The notes under the pieces are model-generated. The model saw nothing but the letters and a program-made list of their open reading frames with translations, searched no databases and was not told where the DNA came from. The translations under genes and the position numbers were made by a program. A stretch of 64,000 nucleotides of DNA from the NCBI GenBank assembly GCA_019112825.1, contig DXIP01000007.1, forward strand, positions 31,271 to 95,270, read 5' to 3'. Shown here piece by piece: positions 37,059 through 46,135 of this stretch. Positions within the stretch are counted from its first letter, which is position 1. Every line of letters starts with the position of its first letter. Origin of the DNA: Alistipes excrementigallinarum (GTDB taxonomy: Bacteria > Bacteroidota > Bacteroidia > Bacteroidales > Rikenellaceae).

Positions 37059-40000
37059 TTAGAATTTCAGCGTAATACCACCCGAAATCACACGAATCGG
37101 AGAGTAACGCGTGTTGCTGACATCGTCACCCGAGAAGGATTGACGCGGGTCAAAGCCCTCACGCTTGGACCAGTAGAAGACATTCTCGCACGAGAGGTAG
37201 ATACGCAGCGACTCGATGGAGAGCTTCTTGAGCCATCTCTTCGGGAAGGTATAACCGAAGTTGATATTCTGCAGGTTCAGATAGCTTGCATCCTCCAGGA
37301 AGCGGTCGCAGTAACCGGCCGTATAGAGGTCCTGGTAACGGAAACGCGGAATGTTCGTATTCTTATGCTCGGGAGTCCACGACTTGAGCACATCGCGGTG
37401 GATATTGAAACCACCCGACGTACCGGGCGAGCCCATCGTGCTGTAGTAGCCGTAGTCGAAAGCGTAACCGCCAATCGAGTAGGTGAAGTTAACCGAAAGG
37501 TCGAAGCCGTAGAAAGCAACCGTCGTACCGAAACCGCCGTAGAGGTCGGGCAGCGAGGTCTTGCCAACCTCCATGTAGTCGGCCTCACTGGTGTTGTTCA
37601 CCTTCTTCATGCCCTTCGAATGGTCGTTCTTGTCCTCCCAAGCCCAGTACATGGCCTCACCCGTATCGGGATTAACGCCTGCATAGCGCTTGATGTACCA
37701 GTTGTAGAGGGGTTTGCCCTCGGCCATCCAGAAGTTGCCGCTCTGATAACCGGCATCATGCTCGATGAGGTCGGCCGGCAGACGGTCGATGACGTTCTTG
37801 TAGTGGGTCATGTTGAGGTTCAAATCCCACTGCACGTTCTTCGTGCGGATTACCGTACCGTTCAGGGTCAACTCGACACCTGCGTTGTGCATGTCGCCGA
37901 TGTTGTCGTAGTAGTACGAATAACCCATCGACAGCGGCACGGGCAGACGGAAGAGCATGTCCGAAGTTTTGCGGTAGAAGTACTCGACCGTACCGCTCAA
38001 GCGGCCCTGCCAGAGGCTGAAGTCAACACCGGCGTTGATGTTGGTGTTGGTCTCCCACGTAATGTTGGGATTACCCTTCGTATAGAGCGTACCGGCAACC
38101 TCACCACCTGCAGACTGAATCTGCCACAGGTCGGTGTAGCGGTACTCACCGATACCGTCGTTACCCTGCTGACCTACCGAAGCCTTGATTTTCAGCATGT
38201 CGACCCAGGGAGCATTGAACCAGTTCTCCTTGTTGATAAGCCATGCGGCGCTCAACGAGTAGAAGTTACCCCAACGGTGGTCGGGATGGAAGCGCGACGA
38301 TGCATCGCGACGATACGAACCGCTGACGAAGTACTTGTTGTCGTAGTTGTACTCGGCACGACCGAAATATCCTTCGGTGTTGTAGCCGTTTTCATAAGAG
38401 GTATTCGTACCCTTAACGATTGCACCAGCCAGCTCGAGCAGCTTGTCCGAGAACATGTTCGACGACGAGGCGTAGAGCACCGAGCTCTTGCGCTTGTAGT
38501 TCTCGTGACCAATCATGATGTCGACGGTGTGCTTGTCGTTGAAAGTCTTGTTGTAGCTGAGAATCTGCTGCATGTTGAACGAGAAGAAGCGGTCGTGCTC
38601 CTTGCCCAGAATACCGTTCATGTCCTTGTAACCGCCGTAGTAGGGGTTGGTGAAGTTGGTATAGCGGGTCTCGTCGAGGTTGACACCGACGTTGAACTGG
38701 AACTTAAAGTCCTTGAGGAAAGTGGCCTCTGCAAATGCAGTACCGGTGAAGGCGTTGCCGATGGCCTGGCTCTCGATGTCGAGCTGCTGGGTGGCAATGG
38801 CGTTAGAACCGGTCATCACGGGACGCTGCAGGCCGGCGATACCGTCCGCAGCCTCGCCCGAACCGTAATCGTAGCGCAGGTGGCCGTACTGGTCGCGCAG
38901 GATGTTGCCGTTCTCGTCACGAACGTAGAGCGGGTAGATAGGGCCCATCTGGGTTACCACACCGAAGAGGTTCGATACCGAGTTCGAGCCATAGGAGGCC
39001 TCCTCGAATACGCTCTGCGAGTCGTAGTTGGCGTAGCTGGCGTTGGCACCCACCTTGAGCCACTTCTTTACCTGGTAGTCGGCCTTCAATCGAGCGGTGT
39101 AACGCTTCATGTAGGAGTTGGTCACGATACCCTTGTCGTTCATGTAGCCGAACGAACCGTAGAAGCTGCCGCGGTCGTTCGAAGCCGACACGTTGACGTT
39201 GTACTCCTGACGCACCGAGGTGTGGAAAGCGGCATCCTCCCAGTCATCGGGAGTCAGCAGGTAGCGGTTGCCGTCCGACGCCGTGTAGACGTTGCCCAGC
39301 GTGGCGTTGGGGTTGATTTTACCGTTGGAGCCGATGAAATACTGGCCCTTGGGCACATTGTAAACCTGATAACGGAGGCTGCGAATCAGCTCGTCGTTGG
39401 CGTAGCGCTGAGCGGCCGAAGCTCCGTAACCGAGTTCATTGACACCATAATCATACATGGCACCGTAAATCGTCTCGTAGTAGAGAGCCGGATTGTCCAC
39501 GTACTCGTAGTCGCGAACGGCACGAGAGTTGACACCCACCTTGGCATCGACCGTAACGATTGCATCGCCGCCCTTGCCGCGCTTGGTGGTCACCATGACG
39601 ACACCGTTGGCACCACGCGAACCGTAGAGGGCCGTCGAGGCAGCGTCCTTGAGGACGGTCAGGTTCTCGATGTCGTTCGAGTTGATGAGGGCCAGGTCAC
39701 CGTCGTAGGGGATACCGTCGACAACCCACAGAGGGTCGGTGCTCGACGAGATGGAGCCGATACCGCGAATCATCACCTTGGGAGCCGAACCGGGCTGACC
39801 CGAAGTGGTCTGCAGCTGAACACCGGGCGAAGTACCCGAAAGCAGCTGAGCGACGTTCGACGTCTGCATCTTGGCGATATCCTCGGATTTAACCACCGAA
39901 GCCGAACCGGAGAACGCTTCCTTGCGGGCCGTACCGAACGCCACGACAATCACGTCGTCGATGTCCGTCGTATCCTCATGCAGCGTGACATCGATGCGGG

Positions 40001-40262
40001 TCTTTCCCGCAACAGGGACCTTCACGGCCTGGTAGCCGATGAAGGAGATGGCCAGTGTGCCGTCTGCCGGAACCGAGATTGCGAACGAACCGTCGGCGCC
40101 GGTCGTTGTACCAATCGAGGTGCCGTCAAGAAGAACTGTCGCACCCGCGATGGGACTCCCATCGTGCCCGGTCACTGTACCGGAAACTTGCCGTTGCTGA
40201 GCGCTCGCCAAGGCGAAGATGCCCATCGCAGCAATGAACGATAGTACAATTTTTCTAACCAT
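37059..40262 (-). CDS. SusC/RagA family TonB-dependent transporter, third operon
   Basis: A 1067-residue SusC/RagA outer-membrane transporter. Signal peptide to LASAQ (about 22), carboxypeptidase-D-regulatory-like domain (GTVTGHDGSPIAGATVLL, GSFAISV, ISFIGYQAVKV), plug with KDAASTALYGSRGANGVVMVTTKRG (the RagA signature) and a barrel ending with SPIRVISGGITLKF. Promoter at 40306-40337, with a short leader of about 40 bases, unlike the long leaders of the two other susC genes. The operon has no glycosidase, protease or regulator, so the substrate is open. Confidence 0.95.
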   Translation of the reverse strand: MVRKIVLSFIAAMGIFALASAQQRQVSGTVTGHDGSPIAGATVLLDGTSIGTTTGADGSFAISVPADGTLAISFIGYQAVKVPVAGKTRIDVTLHEDTTDIDDVIVVAFGTARKEAFSGSASVVKSEDIAKMQTSNVAQLLSGTSPGVQLQTTSGQPGSAPKVMIRGIGSISSSTDPLWVVDGIPYDGDLALINSNDIENLTVLKDAASTALYGSRGANGVVMVTTKRGKGGDAIVTVDAKVGVNSRAVRDYEYVDNPALYYETIYGAMYDYGVNELGYGASAAQRYANDELIRSLRYQVYNVPKGQYFIGSNGKINPNATLGNVYTASDGNRYLLTPDDWEDAAFHTSVRQEYNVNVSASNDRGSFYGSFGYMNDKGIVTNSYMKRYTARLKADYQVKKWLKVGANASYANYDSQSVFEEASYGSNSVSNLFGVVTQMGPIYPLYVRDENGNILRDQYGHLRYDYGSGEAADGIAGLQRPVMTGSNAIATQQLDIESQAIGNAFTGTAFAEATFLKDFKFQFNVGVNLDETRYTNFTNPYYGGYKDMNGILGKEHDRFFSFNMQQILSYNKTFNDKHTVDIMIGHENYKRKSSVLYASSSNMFSDKLLELAGAIVKGTNTSYENGYNTEGYFGRAEYNYDNKYFVSGSYRRDASSRFHPDHRWGNFYSLSAAWLINKENWFNAPWVDMLKIKASVGQQGNDGIGEYRYTDLWQIQSAGGEVAGTLYTKGNPNITWETNTNINAGVDFSLWQGRLSGTVEYFYRKTSDMLFRLPVPLSMGYSYYYDNIGDMHNAGVELTLNGTVIRTKNVQWDLNLNMTHYKNVIDRLPADLIEHDAGYQSGNFWMAEGKPLYNWYIKRYAGVNPDTGEAMYWAWEDKNDHSKGMKKVNNTSEADYMEVGKTSLPDLYGGFGTTVAFYGFDLSVNFTYSIGGYAFDYGYYSTMGSPGTSGGFNIHRDVLKSWTPEHKNTNIPRFRYQDLYTAGYCDRFLEDASYLNLQNINFGYTFPKRWLKKLSIESLRIYLSCENVFYWSKREGFDPRQSFSGDDVSNTRYSPIRVISGGITLKF

Positions 40263-40305
40263 AAGCGTTGTTTTTAATTGGTTTTTTAGAATAAAAGTTC
40301 AATGT

Positions 40306-40337
40306 CAAAGATATGAAACTAATATATAATTTGCAAG
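40306..40337 (-). promoter_or_regulatory. Promoter of the third SusCD operon
   Basis: Minus strand CTTG (40334-40337), 20 bases, TATCTTTG (40306-40313). The region is strongly AT-rich. Confidence 0.72.
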
Positions 40338-41309
40338 TGATTTTTATTAAATAATTTAAGGAATTTACAATTATTTGCGTTTTTTGAAGGCATTAATTAC
40401 AATTTTTTCTTAGATGTAAAAAATGAGGTTACAATCCGTAACCACCATTTTGGCCCATAATAGAGCTATTTCGACCACCGAGCGACGGAGCCGCCCCGCA
40501 ACTGGCGATAAATCGAACTTAAAACCAACCCTACAGAACAAAACCGGGCTCCCGAAACTTCCTCCTGACGCCAGGCAGGGCGTTCGAGCCCGTCACGCAG
40601 GTACGAATGTGTAACCAACGTATAAATTTTTGCGGTCCGGATGTTTTCATGACCCCGAAACTGGCCATTTGCCTCGTTGGCGACGTCCCGGACAAGGGCA
40701 ACCGTCGTGGCAAAGGGGAGTTGGGAAGAGTAGAATGCAAGCACCAGCCAATGCCGGCGCGATTCAAGACCTGCCCCGGCCGGCAGTTGTACCAGCCACT
40801 GCCGTTGACCGGAAGCGGGCTTGCCAGACAATACGGGAATGGCCCGGAAGGATTACCGCCGCGGAGCCGCCTTATCCGGGAACCCGAAGTTGGCAAAAGC
40901 GATTCGGCCGCCCCACTCCTGGCGATGGGCAGCGGTTCAAAGGGGCTCGGAGCTGCCGGGCGGAAACAGAACCACTCACGCGACACAATGCTACCGCACA
41001 ATGCCGGAATGGAGCCCGCCTCCGGCATTACATGCAACAGACTGCGCAGGCAAGGCCGTTTCCAAAACGCTCGCAAAGGACAAATAAGAGGTACACCTAT
41101 TATTATATAAGTTTTAAGCGCAAACCTGCTACCCTTGAGCCGAACACCTCGTTGCGGCAGCGGGAAAATCCGAGCAGGCTCTTCCGCGAAGCATCAGCCA
41201 AACGACACTCTGTGCAGAGCAAAAAGCTGTTTTACAGATAGATAATCCGGCAATAAACTCATTCACCAAATAAAAAAGAGACAAAAACGACAAAAAAGAG
41301 GCTCGAGGA
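40338..41309. other. Gene-free stretch of about 1 kb
   Basis: AT-rich up to about 40450, then GC-rich. Several overlapping frames exist but none shows protein-like composition, a signal peptide or a known motif. I see no tRNA, IS or tandem repeat. It may hold a decayed gene or a structured RNA. Confidence 0.45.
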
Positions 41310-41340
41310 CTTGCAGTTTCGAAAATTATGCCTATCTTTG
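41310..41340 (+). promoter_or_regulatory. Promoter of tRNA-Phe
   Basis: CTTG (41310-41313), exactly 19 bases, TATCTTTG (41333-41340), about 45 bases before the tRNA. Confidence 0.8.
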
Positions 41341-41384
41341 CACCACAATACGAGAGAAACACACCGTGTAACCTCGTAACGGAT

Positions 41385-41457
41385 GGTGCCATAGCTCAGT
41401 TGGTAGAGCAAAGGACTGAAAATCCTTGTGTCCCCGGTTCGATTCCTGGTGGTACCA
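41385..41457 (+). tRNA. tRNA-Phe (GAA)
   Basis: 73-base cloverleaf: acceptor GGTGCCA pairs with TGGTACC, D-arm with AGCTCAGTTGGTAGAGC, anticodon loop CTGAAAA with GAA, T-arm GGTTCGATTCC. The 3' CCA is not encoded. It has its own promoter and terminator. Confidence 0.97.
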
Positions 41458-41461
41458 CACG

Positions 41462-41502
41462 AAAGACCCGATTTCAGATTGAAATCAGGTCTTTTTGTTT
41501 TT
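41462..41502 (+). terminator. Terminator after tRNA-Phe
   Basis: Two stacked stems (aaagacc/ggtcttt and gatttca/tgaaatc, 41462-41494) followed by a T-rich tract. Confidence 0.9.
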
Positions 41503-41559
41503 CCGTACTGCTCTCGGCGGCAAAAAGAGTCCGGAGCAACCGGAATCCCCCACCACAGG

Positions 41560-41820
41560 GCAACTCTCCGGAACAATATCCCGGGCAGCGAACATCGGAT
41601 AATGGCAGCGACACAGGCGCGGGCAAACAGGCGTAGGCAAACACCGCAGACAAAAAGTCTTGGACGAACTGGCGCGGACAAACGTCGCTGGCAGACAGGC
41701 GGATAAGCAGGCGAAAACAAATGCCGCGGACAGACAGGCCGGGCAGAGAGTCGCGGGCGAATACCGGGACAAATCGCCGGAGGCAAATCGCCAAAGACGA
41801 AGCGCCGGAAGGGGGGGGCG
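41560..41820. repeat. T-poor low-complexity region of degenerate short units
   Basis: The plus strand shows recurring variants of gcggacaaa / ggcagacagg / ggcaaa with very few T. No unit is kept well enough to define a period. I see no gene in 41503-41829 on either strand. Confidence 0.45.
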
Positions 41821-41829
41821 AACGGGTGA

Positions 41830-42417
41830 CTATGAATGCTTGTCGCGGAGCTGCTGCTTGAGCCGGCAGAGGTGCTGCGGCGTAATCTCCAGATAGGAGG
41901 CCAGTACGCGGTCGGTTACCGCCTCGACAATCTCCGGCCGATTCTTCAGCACGGCCTGATAACGCTCCATGGCCGAGCCGTTGATGAGCGAAAGCTTCCG
42001 CTCGCAGATGCAGATTTGGGCCGATGCCAGACTGAACATCCAGCGGGCGAACTCGTCCGAGCCGTTGATGAACGAATAGAAGGTTGCACGGTTCATCCGC
42101 AGCAGTGTGGCGGGTATCTTGCAGGTTTCGGCCATCAGAAAGGCCGGTGCGTCGAGGTAAAACGAGAGCGGCGACATGAATATCGTACCGGGAGAGGCAA
42201 AGCCGAAGGTCGACTCCTTGGCGTCGTCCACATGGAAAAGCCGCACGATGCCGCTCTTGACGCAGAACACGTCGGTGCAGATTTTTCCGAAATCGATGAT
42301 GCGGCGGCGCGGTTTGACCTGAATCTCCTCCATCGCCCCGAGAAAGCGCTCCACAAGGGCGTCGGAGGGCATGAACTTACACTCTTCCTTGACCAGTTGT
42401 TTCAAATCCTTGTTCAT
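41830..42417 (-). CDS. Crp/Fnr family transcriptional regulator
   Basis: About 195 residues from ATG 42417 (MNKDLKQLVKEECKFMP). An N-terminal cyclic-nucleotide-binding-like beta roll (about 20-120: RRRIIDFGKICTDVFCVKSGIVRLFHVDD) and a C-terminal helix-turn-helix (about 165-195: VTDRVLASYLEITPQHLCRLKQQLRDKHS). The effector-binding arginine/serine signature of true Crp is not evident, so it is likely one of the many Bacteroidota Crp-like proteins with unknown ligand. It is divergent from the lipoprotein gene at 42541, and an inverted repeat between them (42490-42515) is a candidate site. An earlier in-frame ATG at 42435 is possible. Confidence 0.85.
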   Translation of the reverse strand: MNKDLKQLVKEECKFMPSDALVERFLGAMEEIQVKPRRRIIDFGKICTDVFCVKSGIVRLFHVDDAKESTFGFASPGTIFMSPLSFYLDAPAFLMAETCKIPATLLRMNRATFYSFINGSDEFARWMFSLASAQICICERKLSLINGSAMERYQAVLKNRPEIVEAVTDRVLASYLEITPQHLCRLKQQLRDKHS

Positions 42418-42489
42418 GTACGCAATATTAACCATAATCTGCCGAAAATGCAAAATCTGGAGGCATGAACTTAGGTTAACGATTTTTTG

Positions 42490-42515
42490 CGTATAAAACA
42501 TTTACTTTGTATACG
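42490..42515. promoter_or_regulatory. Inverted repeat, candidate Crp/Fnr operator
   Basis: CGTATA at 42490-42495 and TATACG at 42510-42515 form perfect arms around 14 bases. It overlaps a TTACTTTG promoter-like box (42502-42509) for the gene at 42541 and lies upstream of the divergent regulator. Confidence 0.45.
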
Positions 42516-42540
42516 AAACCCATCTTAATATATATTACCT

Positions 42541-44559
42541 ATGAAACAGCTTGCCCCAATGAAATTGCTGCGCTGCCTGCTGGCGGCAATGCTGACGCTC
42601 TCACTGACCTTCTGCTCCTACGACGACTCGGACCTTTGGAAGTCTGTAAACGGACTTTCGGAGCGGCTTGACCAACTGGAAAAGTCGATGCAGGAGGAGA
42701 TTGACGCATTGAAAACCATCATCGAAAAACTCAACCAGAAGGAGGTCACCGTAGACTCGGCCGTGCAGACCGGAAACGGATGGACCATCACCTTCTCCGA
42801 CGGCACGACCGTCACCATCGACATGAGCGGTTCGGGCGACTGGTCCCCGGCCATCATCATCGTCGAGGAGGAGGGCGATTACTGGTGGGCCTACAAGAAC
42901 CCCGAAGGCACCGTTGTCTTCCTGACCGACCAGGAGGGCAACCGCATTCCGGCCGCTGCCGTGGCGCCCCGCGTACGCATCAACCCCGAGACCGAAACGT
43001 GGGAAATCTCGGCCGACGGCGGAGTGACGTGGGAGGATACCGGCGTCGCAGCCTCGGGCGAAGACGGGAAGAGCCTCTTCAAGGATGTCCGCTTCGAGAA
43101 CGGCATGCTGGTCATCGAGCTGATGGACGGCACCGTTGTCAACCTTCCGGTCACCCAGCAGCTGAGCTTCTCATTCGACACGGAGGGTCTGCTGGAGTTC
43201 TCCTTCGGCGAGACCGTCGCCGTCGACTACACCATGACGGGCGCCGTGAATACCCAAATCAGCAAGCCCGACGGCTGGAAGGTAGCCTTCAAGGAGGATA
43301 AAATCGAGATTACGGCCCCGGTCGAGGAGAACACCTTCGCCGAGACGGAGGGCAAGGTTTCGGTCATCGCCCTCTCGGCCGCCGGTCTGAGCGCCTACGG
43401 TGAAATCGGCGTCCGGATTGCCGCTCCCGTGGCGGATGCCGTCGACCTGAACGCCAACGGCGCCTATGCCAACTGCTACATCGTCACGCAGCCCAACACC
43501 ACCTATCAGTTCGATGCCACCGTCATGGGCAACGGCATCGCCACTGCGGGTCTTGATGCCCCCGTCAAGTTGGAACCCAAGGATGTGATGGTGCTGTGGG
43601 AGACCGGCTCGGAGGCCGGCGGTGTCATCGCCAGCGTCGAGTTGACGAAGGAGGGCAAGGTGCTCTTCACCACCTCGGGAACCATCAACGGCAACGCCGT
43701 CATCGCCGTAACGGACGGCGAGCCCGTCACGGAGCCCTATCCGCGCAAGCGGGGCACCATCCTCTGGAGCTGGCACATCTGGGCAAACAGCGAGGTGAAG
43801 GATGTGGCCTGCACCAACGCCGAGGGTGAGCAGTTCACCATCATGGACCGCAACCTGGGCGAATGGACCCAGCCCGAAGGGAGCCTCTCCTCGTACGACG
43901 GCCTCAAGTACCAGTGGGGCAGAAAGGACCCCTACGTAGGCTTCAACAGCGGAGGCGCACTCATGGATGGTTCGGTCGTCTACACCGACACGGACTACCA
44001 GCCCATGGTGGGATACGCCACCTCGACCACGTCGGATGCCGCCACGCTGCTGGAGGCCATCCAGTACCCCGAGATGTTCTTCACGGGCACCTACAACAAC
44101 ATGTTCGACTGGTACGGTCTGGGCGGTTCGGACGATGCCGAGACGCTCACCCACCGCAACGACCACCTCTGGGGCAACCCCGACGAGACGGCCCCTGTCA
44201 AGACCATCTACGACCCCTGCCCCGAGGGATACATGGTGGCACCACTGAAGGTCTTCACGGGCTTCACCGCAACGGGCGCAGCAGCCTTCGACTCGTCGTC
44301 CATCCTCTCCGATGGTTCGTTCAACAACGGCTGGACCTTCACCAACGCCCACTCGTTCTTCCCCGCCGCGGGACAGATGGCCAACAATTCGGGTGTCCTC
44401 CGCCTCATTCCCGGCCCCCAGGGACGCGAAGGATACTACTGGACCTCGTCCGTTGACGCAGGAAGCTCGAAGATGGTCGACTTCAACGCCAACTACGTGA
44501 TGTTCAATTCGAACAAGCGGGCTTCGGGCTGCAGCGTACGCTGCGTCCGGGTTCTCTGA
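42541..44559 (+). CDS. DUF4988-like and FISUMP-domain surface lipoprotein
   Basis: A 672-residue lipoprotein (C25 in LTLSLTFC). Residues 30-67 form a coiled coil (LSERLDQLEKSMQEEIDALKTIIEKLN) followed by the EVTVDSAVQTGNGWTITFSDGTTVTI strand of DUF4988-type proteins. Then come beta-sandwich repeats and a C-terminal domain (about 400-672) of the Fibrobacter succinogenes major paralogous type: GTILWSWHIW, IMDRNLGEW, YQWGRKDPY, YDPCPEGYMVAP, YYWTSSVD and CSVRCVRVL. Ligand unknown; these are surface proteins. A shorter relative of the C-terminal domain is encoded at 54068-55552. It is a single gene divergent from a Crp/Fnr regulator, which may control it. Confidence 0.78.
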   Translation: MKQLAPMKLLRCLLAAMLTLSLTFCSYDDSDLWKSVNGLSERLDQLEKSMQEEIDALKTIIEKLNQKEVTVDSAVQTGNGWTITFSDGTTVTIDMSGSGDWSPAIIIVEEEGDYWWAYKNPEGTVVFLTDQEGNRIPAAAVAPRVRINPETETWEISADGGVTWEDTGVAASGEDGKSLFKDVRFENGMLVIELMDGTVVNLPVTQQLSFSFDTEGLLEFSFGETVAVDYTMTGAVNTQISKPDGWKVAFKEDKIEITAPVEENTFAETEGKVSVIALSAAGLSAYGEIGVRIAAPVADAVDLNANGAYANCYIVTQPNTTYQFDATVMGNGIATAGLDAPVKLEPKDVMVLWETGSEAGGVIASVELTKEGKVLFTTSGTINGNAVIAVTDGEPVTEPYPRKRGTILWSWHIWANSEVKDVACTNAEGEQFTIMDRNLGEWTQPEGSLSSYDGLKYQWGRKDPYVGFNSGGALMDGSVVYTDTDYQPMVGYATSTTSDAATLLEAIQYPEMFFTGTYNNMFDWYGLGGSDDAETLTHRNDHLWGNPDETAPVKTIYDPCPEGYMVAPLKVFTGFTATGAAAFDSSSILSDGSFNNGWTFTNAHSFFPAAGQMANNSGVLRLIPGPQGREGYYWTSSVDAGSSKMVDFNANYVMFNSNKRASGCSVRCVRVL

Positions 44560-44613
44560 GAGTCCCCAATCGCAGAGGCCGGACATGCGGAAACCGGCCT
44601 ACGCGAGGTGACG

Positions 44614-44646
44614 AAGGCCGGACGGGAGTCGCTCCCGTCCGGCCTT
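44614..44646 (+). terminator. Terminator after the FISUMP lipoprotein
   Basis: 15-bp GC-rich stem (44614-44628 with 44632-44646) and a short T stretch (ctttg). Confidence 0.7.
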
Positions 44647-44735
44647 TGCCGTATGCGGGCAGGAACGAATCTTGAAGGATGGTCGGTTTTCGGGAGAATT
44701 ATTCGTACCTTTGCAGCCCTACTGCCATACGACGC

Positions 44736-46094
44736 ATGTACCGATTCGCAACATACAAGGAGCAATACCGTGCTAACCTGCGGCTGGCCTTCCCCGTCGT
44801 GCTGACCCAGGTGGGACAGATTCTCACCCAGGTGGCCGACAACCTGATGGTCGGCCGCTACGGCGGTGAGGACTCCACGCCGCTGGCCGCCGTATCGTTT
44901 GGCGGCTCGGTCTTCTTCATCCTCTTCATCGCGGCCGTGGGGGTCGCGCTGGGACTTACGCCCCTCGTTGGCGAGCTCTACGCCCGCAGGGAGCGCGAGC
45001 GTTCGGCCCGGCTGCTCCACAACGGCATCCTCTTCTACACGACGCTGGGCTTCGCCGTCGGGGCGCTGCAGTATGCCGCCACACCGCTGCTCTACCGCCT
45101 CGGGCAGCCCGTCGAGGTGGTCGACATGGCCATCCCCTACTACCACATGCTGGTCTACAGCATGCCCTTCCTGATGCTCTTCTTCGCCTTCAAGCAGTTC
45201 CTCGAAGGGGTCGGCAACACGCGCGTGGAGATGGCCGTGACGATTTTCACCAACCTCTGCAACATCGGCTTCAACGCCCTGTTCATCTACGGCAACCTCG
45301 GATTTCCCGAGATGGGGGCCGAAGGCGCCGGTCTGGGCACGCTGCTCTCGCGCGCCATCGCCCCGCTGCTGATGGTGGGCTACTTCCTCAAGCGCCCGCG
45401 CTACCGACTCTACCTGCGCGGCTTCTCGCTGCGCAACCTCAACCGCCGCGACATCCGCTCGCTGCTGCGCATGGGACTGCCCATCGCCTCACAGATGTTC
45501 CTCGAATCGTCGGCCTTCGTCGGCACGGGCATCATGATGGGCTGGTTCGGCAAGGAGGCGCTCAGCGCCAACCAGATAGCCATGACGCTGGGCAACTGCG
45601 CCTTCATGATTGTCCTCTCGATTGGCGCGGCGACGACCATCCGCGTCTCGCACTGCTACGGGCGGGGCAACATCGGCGAACTGACGCTGGCCGCACGTGC
45701 CTCGTACCACCTCGTGCTGGCGTGGAACACGCTGGCCGCACTCTGCTTCATCGCCCTCCACGCCTGGATTCCCACCCTCTTCACCTCGAACAGCGAGGTC
45801 ATCGCCATCGCCTCGGAGCTGATGCTCTTTGCGGCGCTCTACCAGCTGGCCGACGGCGTGCAGAACGTCTCGGTGGGCATCCTGCGCGGCATCCAGGACG
45901 TGCACATCATCATGCCCATCGCGCTGGTCTCCTACTGGGTGCTCAACCTGCCGGTGGGCTATCTGCTGGGCTTCACGCTCGGCATGGGGCCCTCGGGACT
46001 CTTCGTGGGCTTCTCGTTCGGCCTCTCGGCCGCCGCCCTCATGCTGATACTCCGCATCCGACGCAGCGTTCACCGCCTGCGCACGGCCGCGTGA
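44736..46094 (+). CDS. MATE family efflux transporter (NorM-like)
   Basis: A 452-residue inner-membrane antiporter with about 12 hydrophobic segments in two pseudo-symmetric halves. The first helix region LRLAFPVVLTQVGQILTQVADNLMVGRYGG and the repeat in the second half LLRMGLPIASQMFLESSAF are typical of MATE proteins; VSFGGSVFFILFIAAVGVALGLTPLVGE and GAEGAGLGTLLSRAIAP are further marks. The family expels cationic drugs or metabolites using Na+ or H+. The start at ATG 44736 lies 22 bases after a TACCTTTG promoter box (44706-44713); the frame upstream of it is non-homologous. Confidence 0.95.
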   Translation: MYRFATYKEQYRANLRLAFPVVLTQVGQILTQVADNLMVGRYGGEDSTPLAAVSFGGSVFFILFIAAVGVALGLTPLVGELYARRERERSARLLHNGILFYTTLGFAVGALQYAATPLLYRLGQPVEVVDMAIPYYHMLVYSMPFLMLFFAFKQFLEGVGNTRVEMAVTIFTNLCNIGFNALFIYGNLGFPEMGAEGAGLGTLLSRAIAPLLMVGYFLKRPRYRLYLRGFSLRNLNRRDIRSLLRMGLPIASQMFLESSAFVGTGIMMGWFGKEALSANQIAMTLGNCAFMIVLSIGAATTIRVSHCYGRGNIGELTLAARASYHLVLAWNTLAALCFIALHAWIPTLFTSNSEVIAIASELMLFAALYQLADGVQNVSVGILRGIQDVHIIMPIALVSYWVLNLPVGYLLGFTLGMGPSGLFVGFSFGLSAAALMLILRIRRSVHRLRTAA

Positions 46095-46135
46095 GGAATC
46101 GGAAAATTTTTGTATCTTTACGGAAATTTTACACC

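Noticed and set aside
36972..40244. A 1090-residue open frame on the plus strand, antisense to the third susC
   Set aside because: It mirrors the susC gene codon for codon, has no domain character, and the minus-strand frame is an unambiguous SusC.
41485..41772. Cys-rich 95-residue minus-strand frame next to tRNA-Phe
   Set aside because: It is the translation of the T-poor repeat tract; no start signal and no family match.
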